From Pyrus communis (taxonomy: Eukaryota; Streptophyta; Magnoliopsida; Rosales; Rosaceae), in the NCBI RefSeq assembly GCF_963583255.1, contig NC_084810.1, positions 7,843,751 to 7,907,750 of the forward strand: DNA of 64,000 bases, given 5' to 3'. This document shows, one piece after another, positions 1-12,250 of the stretch. The stretch's first letter is position 1, and each line of letters starts with the position of its first letter. Position numbers and translations under genes: made by a program. Under the pieces are notes generated by a model, which saw nothing but the letters and a program-made list of their open reading frames with translations, did no database searches and was not told the DNA's origin.

Positions 1-3000
1 TTAGTCAAACAGTTGAAGGTAGAAACCAAAGTAAATCCGACCTACGTCCGTTTAAAGATTTGAAACTTACAAAAAACTAGACCATGGAAAATGCAAGCCT
101 TGACTCATAAAGCATGTGTAGTGATTACACAGATTTCATGCATAAGAAGAGGTTATGCAACTAGGTTTTAAGTGACGAACACAAGAGAAAGCACAAAGTT
201 TTTAATGCACTCTTGAAAAATTTAAGCTTTCTAACCCAAAACAAATGAGTTTCTAAGAAGATTTAAGCAAGAATTTTCATGATAGAATTATAAATATTCA
301 ATGAAGAACATTACCTAGAAAAATGCTTGATGCTTCTGGATAGATCTGAGATGGAAAGGGAAAACAATGACCCTCTAAAAATTATGTTCTTTCTCAAAAA
401 AACAAAGTGAAACCTCCACAGCCCTAATAACCCCAAACGATTTTCCGCAGCCAACAACCCACAATGACACTTCTCAAATGCAAATGCAATTTGAACAGAT
501 CAAGGGCCATAGATTCAGCCTCGGATTAAAGTTGTCAGTCAGCTCATATGGACTGTCTTAAATTTTGTGCCCATTTAGCTGGAAAACAATGAGCAATTTT
601 GACCAGACAACAACACTAGCCAAAATGCATAAGAAATTTAAATGTGAAATGCATATGCATGTAGAAACCTTACTTGTGATGAAGCAACACCATTTGCACT
701 TTGATGTTCCATAACCCAGACTTTAGAACCAAGTATACTAAAGTCTCATTTAAGGAAAATTGATCCAAAAAACATGTGTCGTAGATAATTACAAGATTGA
801 CGAGGAACGCCAAACACGTAAGTCTAGACTTCACAATCTCCATCTTTGGCTTTCCTTGACAAATTACCCGAAGCCTAAAACTAATTTGACTCACACAACA
901 CTCAAGAGAAGAACCAAGGAACGAATCCTTCACAAAAGTAACTTTTGACAAGAACAAGTGAAATTTATCATGGGTATAGTATTTGCAATTAATGTACACA
1001 CTTTCAAACTTTCTCCCCCATTTTGTCATGGTAAGACAAAGTGTCAAGGCGAAATAACGCACACAAGAACATCAAGCATATATATGATAAGCAATTAAGA
1101 CAATGCATGAGCAGCAAAAGCACAATGGATAAACATTAGTAACAGATCTTATAAGCACTCCCAAACAATGGGTAGTAACAAGGAGACGAACGACAAATAA
1201 GCACTTGTCATAAAAAATAATCCCAAGTAAAGCACAAATTATACAACACAGAGTCCTAAAAGGAGATCTACTCCCCTAAAATTAGTGCTTTCCTAAAACC
1301 AACTCCCCTATTAGCAATATCCAAACGAATTTCAAGCTAAAACGCAGGAGAGGAACATAGCTTCATAACTCCTCAAAATGGAACTTGTCACCATAAGCAA
1401 CAGAGTCAAAGACATAGTCACTCCAATGCACACGGACCCGAGACATCTTCTTTGGATTATTGGACAGAAGCCGCGCAGAATCTAAAGCATACAACCAATA
1501 GGGTTCTGAGGAAGGGACCAGAGCCATAGATAACTCAGATATTAACTTGTCAAGTCCAATTCTTGTGAGATTTATGGAAAAATAGCAGATAATAAGAAGA
1601 CTTAATTACCCTTCTCTTATTGATAAATGAATATAGCAATTAAAAATGGAAACGTTTGTTACAGACCTATATTACTTTTCCCAGATTTTTCTTTGTTGTA
1701 TTGTTTTTCCCAGATTAAAGAGTAGAATTCTAGCATGAATTGTTTTCATTGATTTATCTTTGAAAAAAAAATAGTTTTAAAAGGAATTTCATTATTTGAA
1801 AAGTAAAACTTTAGTTAGCTCACCCATTAAAAAATTTATATGTCCCCACCCTTGAACAATATCACGGTAATTAAAAAGGTAACAATCCTGTTGCCAATTC
1901 AAGGCCTTCACTGTCATGGGTTGATTAGGGGCATTTTGATATAGATGTCTTAAATTTGAATTTTTTTAATTAAACATCTATAACTTTTAAACTTTTGATC
2001 AAACATTCTTCTACTAATTTTTAATTAAAAATTACGATTTTTATTGTATTTAATTAACCAACTAGTTCAGAAAATAATATCACAAATATTCTAAAATCAC
2101 CACAAACATCCTATTATCATAATTCGTTCAAAATGAATTTTTCTTATTCAAATAATTTGTTGTTTTAAATTCTAAAAACACATAAACATCCTATTAACAT
2201 ACAATTATGAAATATAACATGCACATATATTAAATATAACGTACCAATCATTTGGTATGTTATATAAATTTAATCTGGGTACGTATAAGTATTTTGGTAC
2301 GTTATAAAATATTACTTTTGGTACGTTAGGCAATTCTTTATTTAGTACATACCAAGTTATTAGTACGTTGTATTATCCTTATTTTGGTACGTACAAAACT
2401 TATGGCATGTTATGTGTAAGTTGTGTAACCCAAAAAAAAGATAACTTTTCACATTAAAACATTGCACTAAAAAATATTTTGTCAACTCTTAATAATTAAT
2501 TATTGGAATAAGGACTCATTCTAAATAAAAATGTGAAAACTCTTAGTTTACGTTTCTACTATAAGTAGTTGTTGAACAATTCAAATTTATTTTCAGTTGC
2601 ATGAAATTAGGCAGGCTAGTATACATCTCAATTTTAATTATAAACGAACTCTTGTTTTTTTTTTTTTTTTTTTTTTATAATCTATATAAAATGTTGAGTT
2701 GGAAATTATAAAAACTATATTTCATCCAATTAATCTTGAACCCCAATAGATATAATTGAATCCTTAAATTGAGGACGGGATGAGATTCCATAAAAATAGC
2801 AATAAATTAATGAATATTATTGAGTGCATTTTTTTTTTTTTTTACATAGAAATGGATTTAAAAGATTTTATAAAATACTTAAATGAAGAATATACATGAA
2901 ACATATAGTTTAATTAAAAGTAAAAGCACTTTAATCAAAAGTTGAAAAGTAACAGATGTTTAATTTAGAAAAATCTAAAATGTGGCATCTAATTCTAATT

Positions 3001-3281
3001 TATCCATCAAGAAGATAACACTATAACATTCGTATATTTCGTTCGACTTAACAATTTCTTCTTCGTTGTTTTATGTTATTTCACCATCACCTAGCAACCT
3101 GGTTGTTAGGGAGTTAGCAACACATGGAGAGATAGGAGGAGAGGAAAAGGAATGCATACAAAGAAAGGAAGGAGAGGATTCACCACGGCAGAATGGTCTG
3201 GTAGTCGTGGGAAGGAATAAGGATGATAATTCTAATCTATAAACCCGATAATCGTGGATAACCGTTCAAATGAGTTGAATT
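1..3281. repeat. Duplicated block A, copy 1 (left end outside window)
   Basis: This 3.3 kb segment reappears at 6666-9970 with a constant offset of 6665 bases over its first part and only scattered substitutions, by eye about one per 50-100 bases. Differences concentrate in poly(T) runs and in a GTACGTTA-rich stretch (2230-2410 here). The match stops abruptly after position 3281. A 130-residue minus-strand frame (670-1062) is largely kept in both copies, but it has no motif I recognise, and such conservation is expected from the recent duplication alone. I see no supported gene. The rest is AT-rich with poly(T) runs near 2657-2680 and 2830-2843. Confidence 0.93.
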
Positions 3282-3897
3282 CTTCCGGCTCTCTTGTTCT
3301 CTAGGTGCGTTCTTCCGACCCAGCGATCTCTCTTGTTCTCTAGGTTGCATTCTTCCGGCTCGGCGTCCTTCTTCTAGTAAGTTTCTCTAATCTGAAATTT
3401 CATTATTTATTTGTTTGAGTTTTTAAATTTGGAGCGGGGAGAATCTAAGTGAAAGAAGGGTGGGAAATTTGAAACCATCATAAGAAAAATTGAATCAATT
3501 CACTCATGTTAATTAATTCCTGTATTGTAATTCTAAACCAAAATGAATGATAACAATATAAGATTTTAACATATGATGATGAAGTTATAGCCGGAAAAAG
3601 ATAAGGCAATCAAATGGAAATAAGACAAATTCAATCAGATGTAAAATAAAATCTGAATTGGATAATAAAACGGAATGAGGAAGGAGGAGGTCTGGGTATT
3701 AGACTTAATATATTTCATAAACAACTAAAAACACTAACCTGAAAGAATCCATAAATTATACTCAATTGATGTAGTACTTGAAGTCAACATGGCATGTAGG
3801 AAACTAATTCTGTAAAGTGATGCTGCAAATTGATTTTGCAGAGTGATGCTGCAAATTGATGCTGCGGATTAATACTGCAAACTGATTCTGCAGATTA
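3278..3897. repeat. Non-coding lead-in with two short tandem repeats
   Basis: Between block A and the transposase remnant lie two local repeats. Near 3278-3372 the motifs TTCTTCCGGCTC and CTCTTGTTCTCTAGGT recur two or three times. Near 3815-3897 an irregular unit of about 19-20 bases built on GATGCTGCAAATTGAT recurs about four times. No open frame is supported. It may be the 5' untranslated part of the hAT element that follows. Confidence 0.6.
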
Positions 3898-4023
3898 ATT
3901 GTGGGGTTTATTTTAAGGTTTGTGGGGTTTGTATTGGTCTGTGATTATGTGAACTTTGCTTTTGTTAATTTGATCAAATTTATATTATGTTGTTGACTCT
4001 TTTTGGTATTATTTAAAACAGTT

Positions 4024-5505
4024 ATGGAGAGGTATTTTAAGAGAAAATCAACCGAAGATAACCTCTTACCCTCTACAACGAATATTCCTGAAAGTTCAAA
4101 TGAACAAAACATAGAAAGTATACTGGCAAATCTTCCAGGAGATCCTAGGCTTCGACTTCGGATATTAGAATATGATCCAAATATTAGAGATCAAGTTCGA
4201 AGAGCTTATTTACAAAGGGAATTGGTTCAACCTCGAACCCATCAATTTCCATATACGTCATTTGCAGGAATACAACACCGTTTCAATTTGAAATGGTTCG
4301 ATGACTTTCCTACTTGGTTGGAGTATAGCATATCCAAAAATGCTGTTTTTTGTCGAAGCTATTATCTCTTCAAGCTAGAGATTCCGGAGCAAGCAGGTAA
4401 TGACAATTTTACTAGCAAAGGGTTTATAATTGGAAGAAAAAATGTCGACTTCGAGTTCACGTTGGAGGTCCTAATAGTGCTCAGAACCAAGCTTTACTTC
4501 ATTTTGAAGCTTTAATGAATCAGAATCAACATATTAAAACAATTGTCCACAAGCAGTCGAATCAAGCACATATTGATTAGCGCACTCGTTTGAATGCATC
4601 ACTTGATTGCATTTGCTTTGTATTGCAACAAGGTATTGCTTTTCGCGGTCATGATGAAAGTGAAGATTCAAGCAATAAGGGTAATTTTCTTGAGCTTTTG
4701 AAGTTTTTTGCAAATCATAATGAGGGTATTAAAAATGTGGTGTTTAAAAATGCTCCTGAAAATCTCAAGTTAACATCACCTGAAATTAAAAAAGATCTTG
4801 TGTATGCAGCAACATGTGAAACCACCAATGCTATCATGTTTGATATTGGTGATGATGCTTTCTTTTCTGTTTTGGTTAATGAATCGCGTGATATATCAGT
4901 CAAGGAGCAAATGGCAATTGTACTTCGCTATGTGAATACCAACGGACAAGTAGTTGAAAGATTTGTGGGCATAAAGCATGTTCCTAAAGCCACTGCTTTT
5001 TCACTTAAAGAGGCAATTGATCAGTTCTTCTCTATAAATGGATTAAGCATATATAGATTGCATGGACAAGGTTATGATGGGGCTAGCAATATGCAAGGTG
5101 AGTTTAATGGCCTTAAGACACTTATTTTGAAAGAAAATGAAAGTGCATTTTATATTCATTGCTTTGCACATCAAATTCAACTTGCTCTTGTAGCCGTGGA
5201 AAATAATCATATTCAAATTGGCTTTTTTTTCTCCTTGGTTAATAATGTTGTTACTATTGTCGGAGCATCATGTAAACGTCAAGACATGGTTGGAGAAAGA
5301 CAACAAGCCAAAGTTATGGAAGCTATTGAAAATTATAAGCTTCCAAGTGGGTAAGGCTTGAACCAAGAAACTAGTCTTAAACGTGCAAGTGATACACATT
5401 GGGGCTCACACCACGATACCTTGGTAACCTTAATTAATATGTTCTCTTTTGTAATTGAGGTGCTTGAGATGATTGTAGATGATGGTGTAAATCTTGAGAT
5501 GATTG
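4024..5505 (+). pseudogene. Broken hAT-family transposase (ZMYM1-like, DUF4371 type)
   Basis: The translation matches the plant 'zinc finger MYM-type protein 1-like' proteins, which are domesticated or active hAT transposases with a TTF-type zinc finger and a DUF4371 catalytic region. A first frame from the ATG at 4024 (MERYFKRKS start, then PGDPRLR and DPNIRDQVRRAYLQ) runs into the TTF region. A frameshift near 4440-4460 moves the coding to the frame continued at 4590. In that frame a TAG lies at 4578-4580 and a TAA at 5352-5354, and recognisable sequence continues through GDTHWGSH-like residues to about 5505. The second part holds VNESRD, where the family usually has an acidic residue in place of N, and GYDGASNM. 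The C-terminal hATC dimerisation domain is absent. It cannot encode a working transposase. Confidence 0.85.
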
Positions 5506-5508
5506 TAG

Positions 5509-6487
5509 ATTGGATTTACGCACACTAATAGAGTGACAAGTGTACATATAAATATCTCTAAGGGCCAGTTTGAGATTGCCCTTTTTTATTTATTTTTTTA
5601 TTTTTTATTTTTTATTTTTTTAAAATATGCTTATGATGCAGTGGCAGATCTAGGATTTTAATGTCAGGTTGTCCCAATACAAAAATTTCAAAAAATTTAG
5701 ATAAAACGACATTATAAATTACAAAGACTAAATTTGTCTACGATGTGGTTTCATAATTTTAAAATGTTTTATGATAGTTTCCTTTTGCATATGAAAAATC
5801 ATAAATGGTATTGCTTGCTATGACTTTATTCTGTTCATTACTTATGCATATGAGCTAACCCATCACATGAACAAAGAAGGGAAAACTCTATATAGTTTTC
5901 TGTAAGTCATATCAATAACTATAGTCTATTGCGAATCCAAAATTTTCATCCAATACGCATTATTTTCAATGTTTAACATCCTATAAATAAGAACTTCGAT
6001 TAGAAAACTTAAATATGAGAACCGGGAATTATGTGGTGGTGGAGAGAGGTGGACCAAATGGTGGTGGAAAGGAGAGAAGTTGACCCGGTGATGGTGGCCT
6101 GATGGGACACATTGCAAGTTGAGCTTTCAACCCCTCAAAACTACTAAAATGCCATAAAAAAGTAGTTGTTCCTTTGTAAAAATTGATTGGGTTAATTGTA
6201 CACTTCGAAAGGGTGTTTACCGCCCACAACACCGCCTGTAAAGTACTTGCAAAGCCTAGGGCTCGGTTAGTGTTCAAATGTAATGAAATTAAAGATTCAT
6301 TATTACTGTCACTTAGTACTACAGTCTAATGATATTCCTCTTCATTTGTAAGTGAGAGGTTTTAGGTTCGAATCTTGCCAAATGGAAATTTGAACCACAA
6401 TATTTTTAGCTCATTTTGAGGTTGAGCTCACCGCCTCCTCTTAATATAGATAATATTGTTTGCTCAAGAAAAAAGAAACCACTCATT
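5509..6487. repeat. Duplicated block B, copy 1
   Basis: Matches 11263-12250 in the same orientation, at visibly lower similarity than block A: roughly 16 differences in 140 bases in the part around 5640-5780, plus small indels. It starts at a GATTGGA(T/C)TTA motif and ends after the SINE tail. Position 5640 carries CAGTGGCAGATCTAGGA, which resembles the terminal inverted repeat of plant hAT elements, but no matching right end was found. No coding frame is supported. Confidence 0.88.
6310..6477 (+). mobile_element. tRNA-like SINE, copy 1
   Basis: A short element of about 170 bases starting TTAGTACTAC and ending in an A-rich tail. GGTTCGAATCT at 6365-6375 fits the internal B box of RNA polymerase III promoters. 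Four further copies or fragments occur at 12057, 12597, 24594 and, reversed, 38061. Flanks TCATTATTACT (6297-6307) and TCATTAGTACT (6483-6493) are a likely target-site duplication with one mismatch. The SINE is present in both B blocks, so it inserted before that duplication. Confidence 0.82.
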
Positions 6488-6665
6488 AGTACTTGAGTGA
6501 AAAACGCATTTGCACAAGATGGAGAAGTCTTCAGTCTTCACAAGACGGCAACTCCTTTCGCTAAACTCTTCACTTTGTGGCACCAAGATCAACACAAAAA
6601 AAAAAAAGAAAATGACAAGATGATGAAAATGATATGAAATCTGGATTCAACGACTAGTCAGTCTT

Positions 6666-9600
6666 TTAGTCAAACAGTTGAAGGTAGAAACCAAAGTGAA
6701 TCCGACCTACGTCTGTTTAAAGATTTGAAACTTACAACAAACTAGACCATGGAAAATGCAAGCCTTGACTCATAAAGCATGTGTAGTGATTACACAGATT
6801 TCATGCATAAGAAGAGGTTATGCAACTAGGTTTTAAGTGACGAACACAAGAGAAAGCACAAAGTTTTTAATGCACTCTTGAAAAATTTAAGCTTTCTAAC
6901 CCAAAACAAATGAGTTTCTAAGAAGATTTAAGCAAGAATTTTCATGATAGAATTATAAATATTCAATGAAGAACATTACCTAGAAAAATGCTTGATGCTT
7001 CTGGATAGATCTGAGATGGAAAGGGAAAACAATGACCCTCTAAAAATTATGTTCTTTCTCAAAAAAACAAAGTGAAACCTCCACAGCCCTAATAACCCCA
7101 AACGATTTTCCGCAGCCAACAACCCACAATGACACTTCTCAAATGCAAATGCAATTTGAACAGATCAAGGGCCATAGATTCAGCCTCGGATTAAAGTTGT
7201 CAGTCAGCTCATATGGACTGTCTTAAATTTTGTGCCCATTTAGCTGGAAAACAATGAGCAATTTTGACCAGACAACAACACTAGCCAAAATGCATAAGAA
7301 ATTTAAATGTGAAATGCATATGCATGTAGAAACCTTACTTGTGATGAAGCAACACCATTTGCACTTTGATGTTCCATAACCCAGACTTTAGAACCAAGTA
7401 TACTAAAGTCTCATTTAAGGAAAATTGATCCAAAAAACATGTGTCGTACATAATTACAAGATTGACGAGGAACGCCAAACACGTAAGTCTAGACTTCACA
7501 ATCTCCCACTTTGGCTTTCCTTGACAAATTACCCGAAGCCTAAAACTAATTTGACTCACACAACACTCAAGAGAAGAACCAAGGAACGAATCCTTCACAA
7601 AAGTAACTTTTGACAAGAACAAGTGAAATTTATCATGGGTATAGTATTTGCAATTAATGTACACAAACTTTCAAACTTTCTCCCCCATTTTGTCATGGTA
7701 AGACAAAGTGTCAAGGCGAAATAACGCACACAAGAACATCAAGCATATATATGATAAGCAATTAAGACAATGCATGAGCAGCAAAAGCACAATGGATAAA
7801 CATTAGTAACAGATCTTATAAGCACTCCCACACAATGGGTAGTAACAATGAGACGAACGACAAATAAGCATATGTCATAAAAAATAATCCCAAGTAAAGC
7901 ACAAATTATACAATACAGAGTCCTAAAAGGAGATCTACTCCCCCAAAATTACTGCTTTCCTAAAACCAACTCCCCTATTAGCAATATCCAAACGAATTTC
8001 AAGCTAAAACGCAGGAGAGGAACATAGCTTCATAACTCCTCAAAATGGAACTTGTCACCATAAGCAACAGAGTCAAAGACATAGTCACTCCAATCCACAC
8101 AGACCCGAGACATCTTCTTTGGATTATTGGACAGAAGCCGCGCAGAATCTAAAGCATACAACCAATAGGGTTCTGAGGAAGGGACCAGAGCCATAGATAA
8201 CTCAGATATTAACTTGTCAAGTCCAATTCTTGTGAGATGTATGGAAAAATAGCAGATAATAAGAAGACTTAATTACCCTTCTCTTATTGATAAATGAATA
8301 TAGCAATTAAAAATGGAAACGTTTGTTACAGACCTGTATTACTTTTCCCAGATTTTTCTTTGTTGCATTGTTTTTCCCAGATTAAAGAGTAGAATTCTAG
8401 CATGAATTGTTTTCATTGATTTATCTTTGAAAAAAAAACAGTTTTAAAAGGAATTTCATTATTTGAAAAGTAAAACTTTAGTTAGCTCACCCATTAAAAA
8501 ATTTATATGTCCCCACCCTTGAACAATATCACGGTAATTAAAAAGGTAACAATCCTGTTGCCAATTCAAGGCCTTCACTGTCATGGGTTGATTAGGGGCA
8601 TTTTGATATAGATGTCTTAAATTTGAATTTTTTTAATTAAACATCTATAACTTTTAAACTTTTGATCAAACATTCTTCTACTAATTTTTAATTAAAAATT
8701 ACGATTTTTATTGTATTTAATTAACCAACTAGTTCAGAAAATAATATCACAAATATTCTAAAATCACCACAAACATCCTATTATCATAATTCGTTCAAAA
8801 TGAATTTTTCTTATTCAAATAATTTGTTGTTTTAAATTCTAAAAACACATAAACATCCTATTAACATACAATTATGAAATATAACATGCACATATATTAA
8901 ATATAACGTACCAAACAGATATATTAAATATAACGTACCAATCATTTGGTATGTATTGGTACGTTATATAAATTTAATCTGGGTACGTATAAGTATTTTG
9001 GTACGTTATAAAATATTACTTTTGGTACGTTATGCAATTGTTTATTTAGTACATACCAAGTTATTAGTACGTTGTATTATCCTTATTTTGGTACGTACAA
9101 AACTTATGGCATGTTATGTGTAAGTTGTGTAACCCAAAAAAAATATAACTTTTCACATTAAAACGTTGCACTAAAAAATATTTTGTCAACTCTTAATAAT
9201 TAATTATTGGAATAAGGACTCATTTTAAATAAAAATGTGAAAACGATTAGTTTACGTTTCTACTATAAGTAGTTGTTGAAAAATTCAAATTTATTTTCAG
9301 TTGCATGAAATTAGGCAGTCTAGTCTACATCTCAATTTTAATTATAAACGAACTCTTGTTTTTTTTTTATAATCTATATAAAATGTTGAGTTGGAAATTA
9401 GAAAAACTATATTTCATCCAATTAATCTTGAACCCCAATAGATATAATTGAATCCTTAAATTGAGGACGGGATGAGATTCCATAAAAATAGCAATAAATT
9501 AATGAATATTATTGAGTGCATTTTTTTTTTTTACATAGAAATGGATTTAAAAGATTTTATAAAATACTTAAATTAAGAATATACCTGGAACATATAGTTT

Positions 9601-9970
9601 AATTAAGAGTAAAAGCATTTTAATCAAAAGTTGAAAAGTAACAGATGTTTAATTTAGAAAAATCTAAAATGAGGCATTTAATTCTAATTTATCCATCAGG
9701 AAGATAACACTATAACAGACGTATATTTCGTTCGACTTAACAATTTCTTCTTCGTTGTTTTATGTTATTTCACCATCACCTAGCAACCTGGTTGTTAGGG
9801 AGTTAGCAACACATGGAGAGATAGGAGGAGAGGAAAAGGAATGCATACAGAGAAAGGAAGGAGAGGATTCACCACGGCAGAATGGTCTGGTAGTCGTGGG
9901 AAGGAATAAGGATGATAATTCTAATCTATAAACCCGATAATCGTGGATAACCGTTCAAATGAGTTGAATT
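6666..9970. repeat. Duplicated block A, copy 2
   Basis: Second copy of 1-3281. It differs by scattered substitutions, shorter poly(T) runs (9359-9369) and a small insertion in the GTACGTTA-rich stretch near 8910-8965 that duplicates the ATATTAAATATAACGTACCA motif. It ends at the same base as copy 1 (GAGTTGAATT) and then continues into unrelated sequence. The counterpart minus-strand frame spans 7335-7664. No gene is supported. Confidence 0.93.
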
Positions 9971-11262
9971 TGGGTATGAAAATTCATGTATATTCTGGAT
10001 ATGGGGAAAAACTGTGAATATATTCGGTCATGGTTTTGGATATGGTTTTAGGGGTCCCTAATCTGTATCCGTCCTCGAATGCAACCTGAATAATATATAA
10101 TATAATTTATATATACGTATATTTATTATTCACCAAATTCATTACCTTGAAAATACAAAAGTTGCATTATGTGAGTTGGATTTTGTCGAAATGTTCAAAA
10201 GTTTTGAATCAAGATCAATAACAATTCAATGGTACTTATAAGAGATATCAAACATCAACCAACACCATCAATGTTTAGCTTTAATTTTTATATTCCACAT
10301 GATCAAAAATCATTTTATTATACATCAAATATTTTGTTACTAAATTAATATTTACTAAATTATAATGCGTCGCCTGATCAAATTTTTTTGTTTGTTTGTA
10401 GTGATGAAGATGTATATAACCGTTAATTGATGAGGAATCCGTTACTTGGTGAGTATGGTTATTGAGAATATACGATGATTAATTTGCAGTTATGAGTATA
10501 GTTAATTTCCGTGATTATAGGGATAGACATAACATTTCCGTCCTCGCCAAATCATTGCCATCCGTAGGAAGGAAAGAAAGAAGATAGTGTTCGTTGGATA
10601 AGGTGGTCGTCCGCGGTTAGTTGGGTTGATTTGATGGCTGTTTGGGTGTTGGGTCAAGAAAGAAAATTGCCGAAGGGCAAAATTGGATTTTGAGTTACAA
10701 AAACATTATTCGGTCAGGAGAAAGAATTATTCGGTGCATATAAAACAAATAATCAACGTATAAATTGCAAGTGACCTTTATTATAATTGTGGAAATGTAT
10801 TGTGCTGTTACATGATGATGTGAGGTCAAACTCCGTTGTTAGCTAATCTAACATATAATATAACAAAATCTATCATTTGATAAAAAATAGAGTATAAACA
10901 ATAATCCCACAAAAAATAATCAATAATACCACGTTAATTAAAATGATAACAATTGGGTGGCGAATTCAAAGCTTTCCCCTTCATGGCTTGGTGAATCAAA
11001 GATAATAACTTCACTTTGTTGCGTTGGTGAATCAAGATTACAATCGTGTATTTCAAAAAATCGTTGTTGACTGACTTGTAAATTTTTTCATAGCGTCTTT
11101 ATCTACCGTCTTTGTGGGGATGAATCTAGAAAAAGGAAGCTCTTTTCATAAAATTCCAAGTTCGGGCAAAAACTTCTCCTCAAAATTATATTTTTCAATG
11201 GAAAAAGTGACAACTACGTAATATTATAAGATATATAATTGTATATGCAAGTGGTGAATTAT
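9971..11262. other. Non-coding segment between A copy 2 and B copy 2
   Basis: About 1.3 kb with no convincing frame. It is unrelated to the hAT-bearing segment in the equivalent position of copy 1. Around 10925-10995 there is a diverged echo of block A positions 1855-1930 (same order of AATTAAAA..GGTAACAAT, AATTCAA and CATGG motifs), pointing to an older round of duplication. Confidence 0.55.
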
Positions 11263-12250
11263 CCTGAGATTGGACTTATACACACTAATATAGTAATATG
11301 TGTATATATAAATCTCTAAGGGCCAGTTTGAGATTGCTTTGTTTTATTTTTTATTTTTTTAAAATATGCTTATGATGCGGTGGCAGATCCAAGATTATAA
11401 TGTTGGATGGTCCCAAGACAAAAGTTTCAAAAAATTTAGATGAAACGACATTACAAACTACAAAGATTAAATTTGTCTACGATGTGGTTTCACAATTTTA
11501 AAATGTTCTATGATAGTATGCTTATTATTAGGATACTTTTTGCATATGAAAAATCATAAATGGTATTGGTTGTTGTGGCTTTATTCTGTTTATTACTTAT
11601 GCATATGAGCTAAACCATCACATGAACAAAAAAGGGAAAACTCTATATAGTTTTCTATAAGTCATATCAATAACTATAGTCTATTGCGAGCCCAAAATTT
11701 TCATACATTACGCATTATTTTCAATGTTTAACTTCCTATAAATAAGAACTTCGATTAGAAAATATGAGAACCAGGAATTATGTTGTGGTGGATACAGGTG
11801 GACCAAATGAGAAAGGAGCGAGGTTGACCCGGTGATGGTGGCGTGATGGGACACATTGCAACTTGAGCTTTCATCCCCTCAAAACTACTAAAATACCATA
11901 AAAAAAAGTAGTTGTTCCTCTGTAAAAAACAATTGGGTTAATTGTATAGTTCGAAACGGTGTTTGCCGCCCACAACGTCACCTGTAAAGTGCTTGCAAGG
12001 CCTAGGGCTCGGTTAGTGTTCAAATCTAATGAAATTAAACATTCATTATTAATGTCACTTAGTACTACAGTATAGTGATATTCCTCTTCATTTGTAAGTG
12101 TGAGATTTTAGGTTCGAATCTTGCCAAATACGAATTTGAACCACATAATTTTTAGCTCATTATGAGATTAAGTGCACACCCTCCTCTTAATATAGATAAT
12201 ATCATTTTCCCAAGAAAAAAAGAAACCACTCATTAGTACTTGAGTGAATA
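11263..12250. repeat. Duplicated block B, copy 2
   Basis: Counterpart of 5509-6487, with the hAT-TIR-like start at about 11380 (CGGTGGCAGATCCAAGA) and a SINE at its right end. Divergence from copy 1 is about 10 percent by eye, clearly more than that of the A blocks. Confidence 0.88.
12057..12223 (+). mobile_element. tRNA-like SINE, copy 2 (in block B)
   Basis: Same element and same flanks as copy 1, including GGTTCGAATCT and the A-rich tail before GAAACCACTCATTAGTACT. It is a by-product of the B duplication, not an independent insertion. Confidence 0.8.

Noticed and set aside
670..1062. 130-residue minus-strand frame kept in both A blocks as a gene
   Set aside because: No recognisable domain, one copy is shortened, and conservation follows from the recent duplication.
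6365..6375. Functional tRNA gene suggested by the GGTTCGAATCT box
   Set aside because: No acceptor or anticodon stem can be formed. The same sequence recurs in a SINE with target duplications.
1..9970. Blocks A and A' as the two LTRs of one large retrotransposon
   Set aside because: The shared right end (GAGTTGAATT) is not a CA terminus, no primer site or polypurine tract adjoins, and block B is duplicated as well, so a segmental duplication explains the pattern better.
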